From the NCBI RefSeq assembly GCF_001308015.1, contig NZ_LGYH01000001.1:310001-374000 (forward strand): a stretch of 64,000 bases of DNA. The letters are read 5' to 3'. The notes beneath the pieces were generated by a model. It was given only the letters and a program-made list of their open reading frames with translations. It made no database searches and was not told where the DNA came from. This DNA is from Neisseria sp. 83E34 (GTDB taxonomy: Bacteria > Pseudomonadota > Gammaproteobacteria > Burkholderiales > Neisseriaceae). Made by a program: the position numbers and the translations under genes. Positions within the stretch are counted from its first letter, which is position 1, and every line of letters starts with the position of its first letter. This document shows, piece by piece, positions 56,207 to 64,000 of the stretch.

Positions 56207-56283
56207 GGTGGCTGTAGCTCAGTTGGTAGAGCCCCGGATTGTGATTCCGGTTGTCGTGGGTTCGAGCCCCATCAGCCACCCCA
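56207..56283 (+). tRNA. tRNA-His (anticodon GTG)
   Basis: Acceptor GTGGCTG pairs with CAGCCAC. An extra G at -1 faces the discriminator C, the mark of tRNA-His. The anticodon stem CCGGA / TCCGG encloses TTGTGAT. CCA is encoded. Confidence 0.93.
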
Positions 56284-56290
56284 TAATTTC

Positions 56291-56317
56291 AAAGCCCGCT
56301 CATTTTGAGCGGGCTTT
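56291..56317 (+). terminator. Terminator of the tRNA cluster
   Basis: Perfect 11-bp arms AAAGCCCGCTC / GAGCGGGCTTT with a 5-base loop, then a T-rich stretch, 7 bp past tRNA-His. Confidence 0.85.
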
Positions 56318-56416
56318 GTCTTTTATAAATTTTGCCACTTAGGTATGATTCAAGCAAAATTCATTACATTAGAATGCATGGTTACCTCAACCACGCAAAA
56401 GCGAAGGAACGATATT

Positions 56417-56923
56417 GTGAATAATTGGCCTTTACCTGAGTTTGAGCAAAAAATCTGCCCGCCGGAGCAATTGAAAGAGCACCTTGCCAAGTTACCGCGT
56501 CCGCTGGTGTTTACAAACGGCTGTTTTGATATTTTGCACAGAGGGCATGTAACCTATCTTGCGCAGGCAAGGGAGGCTGGGGCGGCTTTGGTGTTGGCCT
56601 TGAACACGGATGCTTCGGTTAAGCGGCAAGGCAAAGGAGACGACCGGCCGATTAATTCGTTGGAAAATAGGGCTGCGGTAGCGGCAGCACTTGGTTGTGT
56701 TGATTTGGTAACGTGGTTTGACAGCGATACGCCTGCGCAATTAATCGAGGAAGTTAAACCGGATATTTTGATTAAAGGCGGAGACTGGCCGGTGGATAAA
56801 ATTGTGGGTGCGCCCGAAACGCTTGCCAGAGGCGGAAAAGTGTACTCGATTCCCTTTTTACACCAAACTTCTACAACCCAAACTTTGGAGAAAATCCGCT
56901 CTGCTCAAAAGAAAGATGTTTGA
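56417..56923 (+). CDS. rfaE2: Heptose 1-phosphate adenylyltransferase
   Basis: Nucleotidyltransferase of about 168 aa that makes ADP-heptose for the lipooligosaccharide core; in E. coli it is the second half of HldE. The cytidylyltransferase signature is [17 protein letters not shown], with [20 protein letters not shown] and [14 protein letters not shown] further on. I choose GTG 56417, preceded by GAAGGAACG with good spacing; ATGs at 56345 or 56378 would add a non-conserved leader. The kinase half is not in this window. birA-coaX starts just after the stop. Confidence 0.9.
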   Translation: MNNWPLPEFEQKICPPEQLKEHLAKLPRPLVFTNGCFDILHRGHVTYLAQAREAGAALVLALNTDASVKRQGKGDDRPINSLENRAAVAAALGCVDLVTWFDSDTPAQLIEEVKPDILIKGGDWPVDKIVGAPETLARGGKVYSIPFLHQTSTTQTLEKIRSAQKKDV

Positions 56924-56927
56924 GATG

Positions 56928-58664
56928 ATGCGGGAGCAGCATTGGGTTTTACTGGCGGCATTGGCCGATGGTTTGCCTCAGCATGTTTTTGAGCTGAGTA
57001 AACGCACGGGTATGAAGCCTTACCAATTAAACGGAGTGTGGCAGCAAATGCCGCCGCATATCCGTGGTTTGCTGCGCCAGCATGATGGTCATTGGCGTTT
57101 GGTGCGGCCTTTGGCTGTGTTTGACGAAGCTGCTTTGCAGCAAGTTGCCCCCGGTTTTCAGACAGGCATTTTGCATGAATGCACATCCAGCAATGATGTG
57201 TTGCTGGAAGAGATTAAAAATAAGCCGGAGCGGATGCACCGACGCTTGCTGGTTACGCATTATCAAAGTGCGGGGCGGGGGCGGCAAGGTAGAAAATGGG
57301 TAGGGAAAACAGGCGAATGTTTGATGTTCAGTTTGTGCTGGGTATTTGATAAGCAGCAGGCGGATTTGGGCGCGTTGGCGTTGTTAACTGCTTTGGCCTG
57401 TCAAAAAGGTCTGACGGGCTTGGGTGTGCAGGCGGAGATAAAGTGGCCGAATGATCTGGTGGTGGGCTTGCGTAAGTTGGGCGGCATTTTAATTGAAACC
57501 TTGCGGCGTGATGGCAAGACTTATGCGGTTATCGGTATCGGCATTAATTTTGTGTTGCCTAAGGACGTGGATAATGCCGTGTCGGTACAGGCGTTGTTTC
57601 AGACAGGCAATAGGCAGCCGGTGGGTGCATCCGTTGTGTTGGGCGCCGTATTGCAGCAGCTTGAGCAGATGTTGCCGCTTTTTGAACAGCGCGGATTTGC
57701 TGCGTTTGTGGAGGATTATCAGGCCGCACATCGTGATCAGGGGCGGGAAGTTTGTTTATTGAGCGACGGTCAAGTTATGTGTGAAGGAAAGGTAATAGGT
57801 GTCGGGCTGCACGGTGCGCTATTGCTGGAAACTGAAGAGGGTGTGCGCGAAGTTGTCAGCGGTGAGGTAAGCTTGCGGCAAAGTAGTGAAATAAAACCTG
57901 CGGTAAAAAACGAAGAAACCGAATACCTGCTTTTGGACGGCGGCAACAGTCAGCTCAAATGGGCATGGGTGAGGAATGGGCGTATTGTGCATTTGAACCA
58001 TGCACCTTATCGGGATTTGTCAGAGCTTGGCAGGGAGTGGGCGCAATATGGCGGAGATGAAATCCGCATTGTCGGTTCGGCCGTATGCGGCCCGATAAAG
58101 AAAGCGCAGGTGGCGGAGCATATTCCTAGAGAAATCGATTGGCTCGCCTCTATGCCTCAAGGGTTGGGTATTCGCAATCATTACCGCAATCCTGCCGAGC
58201 ATGGTGCGGATCGTTGGTTTAATGCTTTGGGCAGCCGCCGTTTTACGCAAAATGCTTGTGTGGTGGTCAGTTGCGGTACGGCTGTGACGATTGATGCTTT
58301 GAGTGAAGACAATCATTATTTGGGCGGCACTATTATGCCGGGTTTTCATTTGATGAAAGAAGCGATGGCGCAGAAAACGGCCAACCTCAACCGGCCATTG
58401 GGAAAAGTGTATCCTTTCCCCACCACCACGCCTAATGCGCTTGCCAGCGGAATGATGGATGCTGTGTGCGGCTCTATCTTGCTGATGCACGCACGCTTGA
58501 AGGAAAAAACAGGTGCGGGCAAACCGGTGGATGTTGTGTTAACCGGCGGCGGCGCGGCGCGGGTGGCTCAGGCCATGCCGCAGGCATTTGTTTTAGACAA
58601 CACGGTTAAAATCATAGATAATCTTGTGATTTACGGTTTGTTAAACTGGGTAGAACAAGAATGA
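56928..58664 (+). CDS. birA-coaX: BirA-CoaX fusion: biotin protein ligase and type III pantothenate kinase
   Basis: A 578-aa two-domain protein known from Neisseria. Residues 1 to about 320 are biotin-[acetyl-CoA-carboxylase] ligase: a DNA-binding-like N-terminus, [13 protein letters not shown] (biotinyl-AMP loop) and [20 protein letters not shown]. From about 325 it is pantothenate kinase type [17 protein letters not shown] (ATP phosphate loop), [25 protein letters not shown] and [11 protein letters not shown]. Start candidates are ATG 56925 or 56928, directly after rfaE2; the long upstream frame is not coding. Two DUS copies lie inside the BirA half. Its last 4 bp overlap the next gene. Confidence 0.93.
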   Translation: MREQHWVLLAALADGLPQHVFELSKRTGMKPYQLNGVWQQMPPHIRGLLRQHDGHWRLVRPLAVFDEAALQQVAPGFQTGILHECTSSNDVLLEEIKNKPERMHRRLLVTHYQSAGRGRQGRKWVGKTGECLMFSLCWVFDKQQADLGALALLTALACQKGLTGLGVQAEIKWPNDLVVGLRKLGGILIETLRRDGKTYAVIGIGINFVLPKDVDNAVSVQALFQTGNRQPVGASVVLGAVLQQLEQMLPLFEQRGFAAFVEDYQAAHRDQGREVCLLSDGQVMCEGKVIGVGLHGALLLETEEGVREVVSGEVSLRQSSEIKPAVKNEETEYLLLDGGNSQLKWAWVRNGRIVHLNHAPYRDLSELGREWAQYGGDEIRIVGSAVCGPIKKAQVAEHIPREIDWLASMPQGLGIRNHYRNPAEHGADRWFNALGSRRFTQNACVVVSCGTAVTIDALSEDNHYLGGTIMPGFHLMKEAMAQKTANLNRPLGKVYPFPTTTPNALASGMMDAVCGSILLMHARLKEKTGAGKPVDVVLTGGGAARVAQAMPQAFVLDNTVKIIDNLVIYGLLNWVEQE

Positions 58665-59551
58665 AATGGTTATTTGCCGTATTGGTGGCATTGAACATTA
58701 TTGTTTTCGGCGCCGTGGTCAATATCCACATCAGCAAGAAAACAAGCGGGGAGAGCAGTAAGGAGCTTGTGGCAGAAGGTTCGCATGAATTGAAAGTGCC
58801 GGAGTCGGCTTTGGTGCAGAAGCGGGAAGACACTCCGCCGTCTTGGATTAAAACGGGTGATAAAGCGGATGCGAAAGAGCCTACCGTAGATGAAACCCAT
58901 GTGCCGAAAGAAAAAACGGCCGAGCAGAAAGCAGCGGAAGAGAAAGCCCGTTTGGAGCGTGAGAAAAAGCTGCAGGCTGAAAAGCTGAAAAAAGAAGCAG
59001 AAGAAAGGGTGCGCCGCGAGCTGGTGCAAAATAATGCAGGCGAAGCAGCGAAAAGCCCGTTTGCTCCACCGCCTGCTGCAACGCAAAACGCGCGTTGCAG
59101 CCGCACTGCAACGGTTACCATTCCTGAAGACGATTACCACAGAATCAAAGGCTTGCTGGTGCAATGGCCGCACGCAGCCACCCGTAAGGTAGAGCAAAGA
59201 GAAGGTGGCAGCGATAAGCGCAATGTGAAATACACGGTTACTGTGTCAGGCCAGGGCGATGCGCAAACGGTATTGGATGAGGTAACATCAAAAGGGTTTA
59301 ACGGCTCGATTGGCGGTGGCGGCGTTGTGGTTGGGATTTATTCAGACCGCCAGTCTGCACAGGCTACTTTATCCCGTTTGCAGAATGCGGGTTTCAATGC
59401 GCAAATCCGTGAGCAGAGCAGCGGTGGAGCAAGTAGTATGAGCATAGCTAAAATGCAGATTTATTTCAGTGGCTTGAGTGATGCAGATATTCAGGGTGTG
59501 CAAAGTGTAGTAGGAAAATACGGTAACTTGCAACGTGGAACATGCAAATAA
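58661..59551 (+). CDS. SPOR-domain-type membrane protein
   Basis: A 296-aa protein anchored by one N-terminal helix (residues 3-22). A long charged coiled-coil region follows ([20 protein letters not shown], about 80-125), then a C-terminal domain with [20 protein letters not shown] and GFNAQIREQ, fitting the SPOR fold that binds denuded peptidoglycan at division sites. Two Cys (NARCSR and GTCK) might form a disulfide. It overlaps birA-coaX by 4 bp and is probably translationally coupled. Confidence 0.82.
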   Translation: MKWLFAVLVALNIIVFGAVVNIHISKKTSGESSKELVAEGSHELKVPESALVQKREDTPPSWIKTGDKADAKEPTVDETHVPKEKTAEQKAAEEKARLEREKKLQAEKLKKEAEERVRRELVQNNAGEAAKSPFAPPPAATQNARCSRTATVTIPEDDYHRIKGLLVQWPHAATRKVEQREGGSDKRNVKYTVTVSGQGDAQTVLDEVTSKGFNGSIGGGGVVVGIYSDRQSAQATLSRLQNAGFNAQIREQSSGGASSMSIAKMQIYFSGLSDADIQGVQSVVGKYGNLQRGTCK

Positions 59552-59575
59552 AAATTGGAGCAATTGAGAGCAAAC

Positions 59576-59605
59576 ATGCCTGTCTGAAACTTTTCAGACA
59601 GGCAT
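59576..59605 (+). terminator. Paired DUS terminator after the SPOR gene
   Basis: atgcctgtctgaaa pairs with tttcagacaggcat with a 2-base loop, 24 bp past the stop. Confidence 0.7.
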
Positions 59606-59677
59606 TCGTTTATGTTGATGATTGATGATAGAATGCTTTCCTGCAAAAAATACATTCAGAACAAAAATAGGAAAATA

Positions 59678-60304
59678 ATGAACGCTTGCCATTTTTTGCC
59701 CGTTTTGTTGGTTTCGGCAGCGTTGGCAGGTTGCAGCACGATTAAGCAGCCGCAAGATGCCGCTGTTTACGGAAGGGCAAGATGGGCCGTTTTGGTTAAG
59801 CAGGACGCTAATCTGTATAAAGTAGATTCAAGGCTTTATCGCAGTGAACAATTGGTTCATGATGATATTGCACAAATCGAACGCTTAGGTATTCAAAGCA
59901 TCGTGAACCTTCGTTTCTTCGACCGAAATGATGACAGGCAGTTGTTGGGCGGGCGTGGTTTCAACTTGATAAACAGCCCCTTGCTAACCTGGCAGATTAA
60001 GCCGAAAGATATTGCCAAAACGCTTTATCTGATTGAAGCGTCTCAACAAAGCGGCCCTGTTTTGGTACATTGCTATCATGGTGCAGACTGCACCGGCTTA
60101 ATTGTGGGTATGTATCGGATTATTTATCAGGGGTGGCCGGTAGAGGCGGCGAAACAAGAAATGCAGCAAGGGCCTTACGGTTATCATAGTATTTGGAAAA
60201 ATATTGATAAGCTGTTTACGCAAGAGAAAGTGGATGAAGTGAAGGTTCATTTAAATACGCTGCGTATGCAGCAAGTGTTTCGGCCGGTTGAAATGCCTGT
60301 CTGA
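59678..60304 (+). CDS. Dual-specificity phosphatase-like lipoprotein with altered active site
   Basis: A 208-aa exported protein with lipobox AALAGCST (C19). The rest follows the bacterial dual-specificity/tyrosine phosphatase fold: LYRSEQL, IQSIVNLRFFD, GPVLVHCYHGADCTGLIVGMYR. The P-loop nucleophile is C132 after H131, but the CX5R Arg is Cys (C138; codon TGC at 60089-60091), so activity may be lost or altered. ATG 59678 follows ATAGGAAA. The last three codons and stop (ATGCCTGTCTGA) are the DUS itself. Confidence 0.8.
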   Translation: MNACHFLPVLLVSAALAGCSTIKQPQDAAVYGRARWAVLVKQDANLYKVDSRLYRSEQLVHDDIAQIERLGIQSIVNLRFFDRNDDRQLLGGRGFNLINSPLLTWQIKPKDIAKTLYLIEASQQSGPVLVHCYHGADCTGLIVGMYRIIYQGWPVEAAKQEMQQGPYGYHSIWKNIDKLFTQEKVDEVKVHLNTLRMQQVFRPVEMPV

Positions 60305-60384
60305 AACAATCTGCAAAGTAACTTAGTTCGGCAAAATCACAGTTAACTGTGTTTTAAACCATCATTTAATGAAGAGGAACTGAC

Positions 60385-61113
60385 ATGGAATTTACCAGTA
60401 AGCCCGCGTTGCAAACTGCGCTTAACCACCGCTCCATCCGCAAATACACCGGTGAGCCGATTCCTGCAGAAATGCTGGAAATCATTTTGAAAGCAGGCCA
60501 GGCAGCTTCAACTTCCAGCTTTTTGCAGTCGGCACACATTATCCGTGTTACCGACATGGAAATGCGTAAAAAACTGCGTGCCGTCGGCGCTAACCAACAC
60601 TATATCGAAACCTGTGCGGAATTTTTGGTATTCTGTATTGATTTTGCCAAACACAAGCAAATTGCGCCCGATGCTCAAACAGACTGGACAGAGATGACGC
60701 TGATGGGCTCGATTGATGCCGGAATTATGGCGCAAAATGTGATGCTCACTGCAGAATCACTCGGCTTGGGCGGCGTGTATATCGGCTGCTTGCGCGACGA
60801 CATCAATGCAACTAATGAAATATTGAATCTGCCTGAGAATGTGGTGCCGCTGTTTGGTATGTCTTTGGGTTGGCCTGCCCAAGAGCCCATGATGCGCCCG
60901 CGCTTGCCTACTGAATGCGTGGTTACTGAAAACGGATACCGCTCTATGGATAAAGCAGTTTACGAAGTATATAACGCGCAGGTTAAAGACTACTATAAGC
61001 AGCGCAGCAATCTGGATTTGGATTTTACTCAGCAAGTGCGCAATTCTCTTTGTCAGGAAGTGCGCCCGGATGTGTTGCCGTTTTTGCAGCGTAAAGGATT
61101 GGCTAAACGCTGA
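60385..61113 (+). CDS. Oxygen-insensitive NADPH nitroreductase (NfsA-like)
   Basis: FMN-dependent nitroreductase of 242 aa. It begins with the family pattern NHRSIRKYTGEPIPAEMLE; AGQAASTSSFLQSAHIIRV and LGGVYIGCLRDDIN form FMN and dimer contacts, and GMSLGWPAQEPMMRPRLP is a typical NfsA-type stretch with basic residues for NADPH. The natural substrate is uncertain. GAGGAACTGAC precedes the ATG. A single DUS overlaps its end. Confidence 0.88.
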   Translation: MEFTSKPALQTALNHRSIRKYTGEPIPAEMLEIILKAGQAASTSSFLQSAHIIRVTDMEMRKKLRAVGANQHYIETCAEFLVFCIDFAKHKQIAPDAQTDWTEMTLMGSIDAGIMAQNVMLTAESLGLGGVYIGCLRDDINATNEILNLPENVVPLFGMSLGWPAQEPMMRPRLPTECVVTENGYRSMDKAVYEVYNAQVKDYYKQRSNLDLDFTQQVRNSLCQEVRPDVLPFLQRKGLAKR

Positions 61114-61343
61114 TGCCTGTCTGAAAAATAGGTTGGAGAAGCCCGAAAGTATTTTGGCGTTGGCGTATCTTGCTAAAAAACAAACCAGTTTCTCGACTGT
61201 TTAAATGCGGCTGATTCGTTAAAACGGGTCAGCCGTTTAGGGTGTATTGATGCCAAACCTGCCTGATATGGTTATATAACGAGCGCGTTTGTTTCCACAT
61301 AATGCGCAGATTTTTTAATGATTTTATTGTCTGATGATTTGTT

Positions 61344-62855
61344 ATGAAATGGCTTAAACGCACGACCACATTAGCTAAAACCCTATATCGATATGGTTTG
61401 TCCGATTTGCTAATTCCGATGGGAGGGCGAACATGGGTATGTGGTTTGTTGCGTAAGCTTCCCCAATCATCTGAATATTCAGATACCTCCTTGCCTGTGC
61501 GTCTGCGTCTTGCTTTGGAGAGCTTGGGGCCTGTATTTGTTAAATTCGGACAAGTGCTCTCCACACGTCCTGATCTGATTCCGCATGACTATGCGGTAGA
61601 GCTTGCAAAGCTACAAGACCGTGTGCCGCCTTTTGATGCCGAGTTGTCGCGCCGCCAAATTGAGCAGTCGTTGGGAAAGCCGATTGATGCGCTTTATGCA
61701 GAATTCGATACCACTCCGGTAGCCAGCGCGTCTGTTGCCCAAGTGCATAAAGCGCGTTTGCATACAGGTGAGCAGGTTGCTGTAAAAGTGTTGCGGCCGA
61801 ATTTGGCGCCGGTGATTGAGCAGGACTTGGCTTTGCTGCGTTTTGGTGCAGGATGGATCGAACGCCTGTTCTCCGATGGAAAAAGGCTGCGTCCGCGTGA
61901 AGTTGTGGATGAGTTTGACAAGTATCTGCACGACGAGTTGGATTTGATGAGGGAAGCGGCCAATGCCAGCCAGCTCGGGCGTAATTTTAAAGACAGCACC
62001 ATGCTGATTGTGCCGCAAGTTTATTACGATTATTGCAGCCGTGATGTGCTTACAATCGAATGGATGAATGGCACTCCTGTTGCCGATATTCCCCGGCTCA
62101 AAGAAAAAGGCATCGATTTACACCGCCTGGCGCGCTATGGTGTGGAAATATTTTTTACACAAGTATTCCGCCACGGTTTTTTTCATGCCGATATGCATCC
62201 TGGCAATATTCTAGTAGCGGATGACGGCCGTTATATTGCGCTTGACTTCGGTATTGTCGGTAGTTTAACTGATTATGACAAACGCTATTTAGCCATCAAC
62301 TTTTTGGCGTTTTTTAACCGCGATTACCACCGTGTGGCAACCGCACACATAGAATCCGGCTGGGTGCCGCCTGATACGCGGGCGGAAGAGCTGGAGGCTG
62401 CTGTGCGTGCGGTGTGCGAACCGATTTTCAATAAGCCCATATCGCAGATTTCTTTCGGTCTGGTTTTGATGCGTTTGTTTGAAACCAGCCGGCGCTTTAA
62501 TGTTGAAATCCAGCCGCAGCTTGTATTGCTGCAAAAAACGCTGCTGAATATCGAAGGCCTAGGCCGTCAATTGGATCCTGATCTGGATTTGTGGATCACA
62601 GCGAAGCCTTTTTTAACCCGCTGGATGACAGAGCAAGTCGGGCCTAAAGCCTTTTTGAACACTTTGAAAAACGAAGCGCCTGATTGGGCCCAAATCCTTC
62701 CCAGTCTGCCGAGAAAAATCAATATGTTGGTGGATGAAACCCGCCAACAAGAAATGCGTGATGCTTATATACATTTGGTAAAAACACAGCAAAGGCAGAA
62801 TTTCTGGCTGTGTATTATTGCTGTGGCGCTCGTGCTGATTGTGTTGTTTAAGTAA
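61344..62855 (+). CDS. ubiB: UbiB family protein for ubiquinone biosynthesis
   Basis: Atypical kinase-like protein of 503 aa needed for aerobic ubiquinone synthesis. The KxGQ motif ([15 protein letters not shown], about residue 60), the Ala-rich loop [10 protein letters not shown] with Lys in VAVKVLRP, ExD in [10 protein letters not shown], and the catalytic loop [11 protein letters not shown] with LDFGIVG are intact. A C-terminal membrane helix ([16 protein letters not shown]) anchors it. ATG 61344 has a weak ribosome site. Confidence 0.94.
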   Translation: MKWLKRTTTLAKTLYRYGLSDLLIPMGGRTWVCGLLRKLPQSSEYSDTSLPVRLRLALESLGPVFVKFGQVLSTRPDLIPHDYAVELAKLQDRVPPFDAELSRRQIEQSLGKPIDALYAEFDTTPVASASVAQVHKARLHTGEQVAVKVLRPNLAPVIEQDLALLRFGAGWIERLFSDGKRLRPREVVDEFDKYLHDELDLMREAANASQLGRNFKDSTMLIVPQVYYDYCSRDVLTIEWMNGTPVADIPRLKEKGIDLHRLARYGVEIFFTQVFRHGFFHADMHPGNILVADDGRYIALDFGIVGSLTDYDKRYLAINFLAFFNRDYHRVATAHIESGWVPPDTRAEELEAAVRAVCEPIFNKPISQISFGLVLMRLFETSRRFNVEIQPQLVLLQKTLLNIEGLGRQLDPDLDLWITAKPFLTRWMTEQVGPKAFLNTLKNEAPDWAQILPSLPRKINMLVDETRQQEMRDAYIHLVKTQQRQNFWLCIIAVALVLIVLFK

Positions 62856-62897
62856 TTTTTTCGATTTGGTTGCGGATAAAGCCGGTATTGTTCGCGA

Positions 62898-62973
62898 TAT
62901 AGTCAATCAACTCAACACTACTTGTCATGTCTTCGGCTTGCTGCCTTGTACCAAGGTAATTTGATTGACTATA
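62898..62973. repeat. Shortened Correia-like element (copy C3)
   Basis: 76 bp from TATAGTCAATCAACTCAA to TTGATTGACTATA. Only the last part of the core remains (cttgtcatgtcttcggcttgctgccttgta), so it is internally deleted relative to C1 and C2. It sits between ubiB and uvrC. Confidence 0.65.
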
Positions 62974-63003
62974 TTTGACAAACAATGTGCTTTGTATGAT
63001 TTG

Positions 63004-63038
63004 CAATGCCTGTCTGAAAACTTTTCAGACAGGCATTG
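63004..63038. terminator. Paired DUS between ubiB and uvrC
   Basis: caatgcctgtctgaaaa pairs with ttttcagacaggcattg between convergent genes. Confidence 0.7.
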
Positions 63039-63083
63039 TTCTTATTATGATTGCGTATTTGAAAGGTTACGCAAAGACTTCGG

Positions 63084-64000
63084 TTAATGCAGGCTGTCGT
63101 AAATTTTTTGAGCCAGCGCTAAACTGATGCCTTCGGTTTGCGCAAGCTCTTCCACGCCCGCAGCCTGTACCCCGCGCAAGCCGCCAAAGCGGGTAAGTAA
63201 TGCCTGGCGACGCTTGCTGCCGATACCCGGAATATCATTGAGAGATGATGTAACCCTTGCTTTATCCCGCTTTTTACGGTGGCCTGTGATGGCGAAACGG
63301 TGCGATTCATCGCGTACCGTCTGTAAAAGATGCAGGGCAGGGCTGTTGGGAGGGAGTTGGAACACTTCTCCTGTAAAGGGCAGAATCAATTCTTCCAAAC
63401 CCGCTTTGCGTTCAGGGCCTTTTGCTATGCCGATAATCGGGATGTTCAAGCCCAGTTCTTCCCATACTTCCACAGCTACGCCGACTTGGCCTTTTCCGCC
63501 ATCAATCAATACGGCATCAGGCCATTTCACCGATTCACCGTTGGCTTCGGCTTCAGTCATTTTCCCATAACGGCGGGTCAGCACTTCCCGCATCGCTGCG
63601 TAGTCGTCACCTGCTTTTGCGTCTTTGATGTTGTAACGCCGGTATTGGGAGGGTTGGATACTTTGTTCATCATAAACCACGCAAGAAGCCATGGTGGCCT
63701 CACCTTGAGTGTGGCTGATATCGAAGCATTCCAAACGGTTAAGTTCTTCCGGGTTTACATTCAGTAAGCGTGCAAGCTCATCTAGCCGGTGCTGCTGGTT
63801 GGTATGTTGGGAAATATGTTGGTTAATTGCCAAAGCTGCATTTCGTTCAGCCATTTTCAGCCAAACTTTGCGCTCGCCTATGGTTTTGCTGACAAACTGA
63901 ATTTGCTTGCCATGTTCGCCGTTTAATGCTTCTTGCAGGCTTTGGGGAAGAATGAAATTGCTGATAATGATATCCGGCTTGGATTTGCTCAAATAATGTT
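63084..64000 (-). CDS. uvrC: Excinuclease ABC subunit C, 3' part
   Basis: C-terminal half of UvrC, about 305 codons; the gene continues beyond the window edge, so its start is not visible. The 5'-incision nuclease domain shows ECFDISHTQGEATMASCVVYD (RNase H-like catalytic Asp) and DAVLIDGGKGQVGVA. The tail has the helix-hairpin-helix pair (LNDIPGIGSKRRQALLTRFGG and LAQTEGISLALAQKIY). UvrC makes both incisions in nucleotide excision repair with UvrA and UvrB. Confidence 0.95.
   Translation of the reverse strand, partial: HYLSKSKPDIIISNFILPQSLQEALNGEHGKQIQFVSKTIGERKVWLKMAERNAALAINQHISQHTNQQHRLDELARLLNVNPEELNRLECFDISHTQGEATMASCVVYDEQSIQPSQYRRYNIKDAKAGDDYAAMREVLTRRYGKMTEAEANGESVKWPDAVLIDGGKGQVGVAVEVWEELGLNIPIIGIAKGPERKAGLEELILPFTGEVFQLPPNSPALHLLQTVRDESHRFAITGHRKKRDKARVTSSLNDIPGIGSKRRQALLTRFGGLRGVQAAGVEELAQTEGISLALAQKIYDSLH

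Noticed and set aside
56802-56927. Longer start for birA-coaX
   Set aside because: The extension overlaps the conserved end of rfaE2 in another frame; fused proteins of this type begin near the chosen ATG.

Overview
The window is a 64 kb chromosomal segment of a Neisseria species. Evidence: gene content and order are neisserial (birA-coaX fusion, lptFG next to pepA-holC, era-rnc, efeUOB, hpnCDE). The 12-mer TGCCTGTCTGAA is scattered throughout, mostly as inverted pairs just downstream of genes. This is the DNA uptake sequence (DUS) dialect described as TG-wadDUS, named for N. wadsworthii, so that species or a relative sharing the dialect is the best guess. Correia-like elements with TATAGT ends support the genus. 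The sequence is mid-GC with one clearly AT-rich gene.

Layout. 0.3-5.5 kb: sodB, trpE, ihfB, rpsA and cmk, all leftward. 5.6-10.6 kb: a molybdate-binding Mop protein, a CsbD stress protein and a full-length narG that stands alone, with no narHJI after it. 10.8-13 kb: an AT-rich 720-aa protein of unknown family with a C-terminal PD-(D/E)xK nuclease signature. 13-27 kb: dusA, lptFG, pepA, a lipoprotein, holC, rnc, era, a methyltransferase, a SirB-like protein, gshB, dgkA, a copper chaperone, hpnD-hpnE and an SDR. 27.4-36.4 kb: purL, a membrane protein, the PII gene glnB and the iron-uptake set efeUOB. 36.8-41.5 kb: a Pro/Ala-rich exported protein, the nitrate transporter pair narK1-narK2, ppiB and two small proteins. 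41.6-48.6 kb: an iron-sulfur flavin reductase, several exported proteins, a DUF4198 gene under an exact Zur-box match, upp, and a GbsR/MarR-type regulator that shares a 22-bp operator with the membrane-protein gene after it. 48.7-56.3 kb: mutY-hpnC, argS, folD, membrane proteins and a Pro-Arg-His tRNA cluster. 56.4-64 kb: rfaE2, birA-coaX, a SPOR protein, a phosphatase-like lipoprotein without the usual catalytic Arg, a nitroreductase, ubiB and the 3' part of uvrC, which runs off the window.

How the genes work together. Squalene synthesis is split between hpnC (49.9 kb) and hpnDE (24.3 kb). Nitrate respiration is split between narG (6.9 kb) and narK1K2 (37.5 kb). Mop near narG fits a molybdoenzyme. 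EfeUOB forms a ferrous-iron importer whose operon carries a repeat insertion. narG and purL carry DUS of another dialect (AGGCCGTCTGAA) and not the local one, which suggests import from a different Neisseria by transformation.

The best candidates for something undescribed are the AT-rich nuclease-like gene, the regulator with paired operators and a probable leaderless transcript, and the Zur-controlled DUF4198 protein. No CRISPR array, rRNA, intact insertion sequence or prophage was seen.
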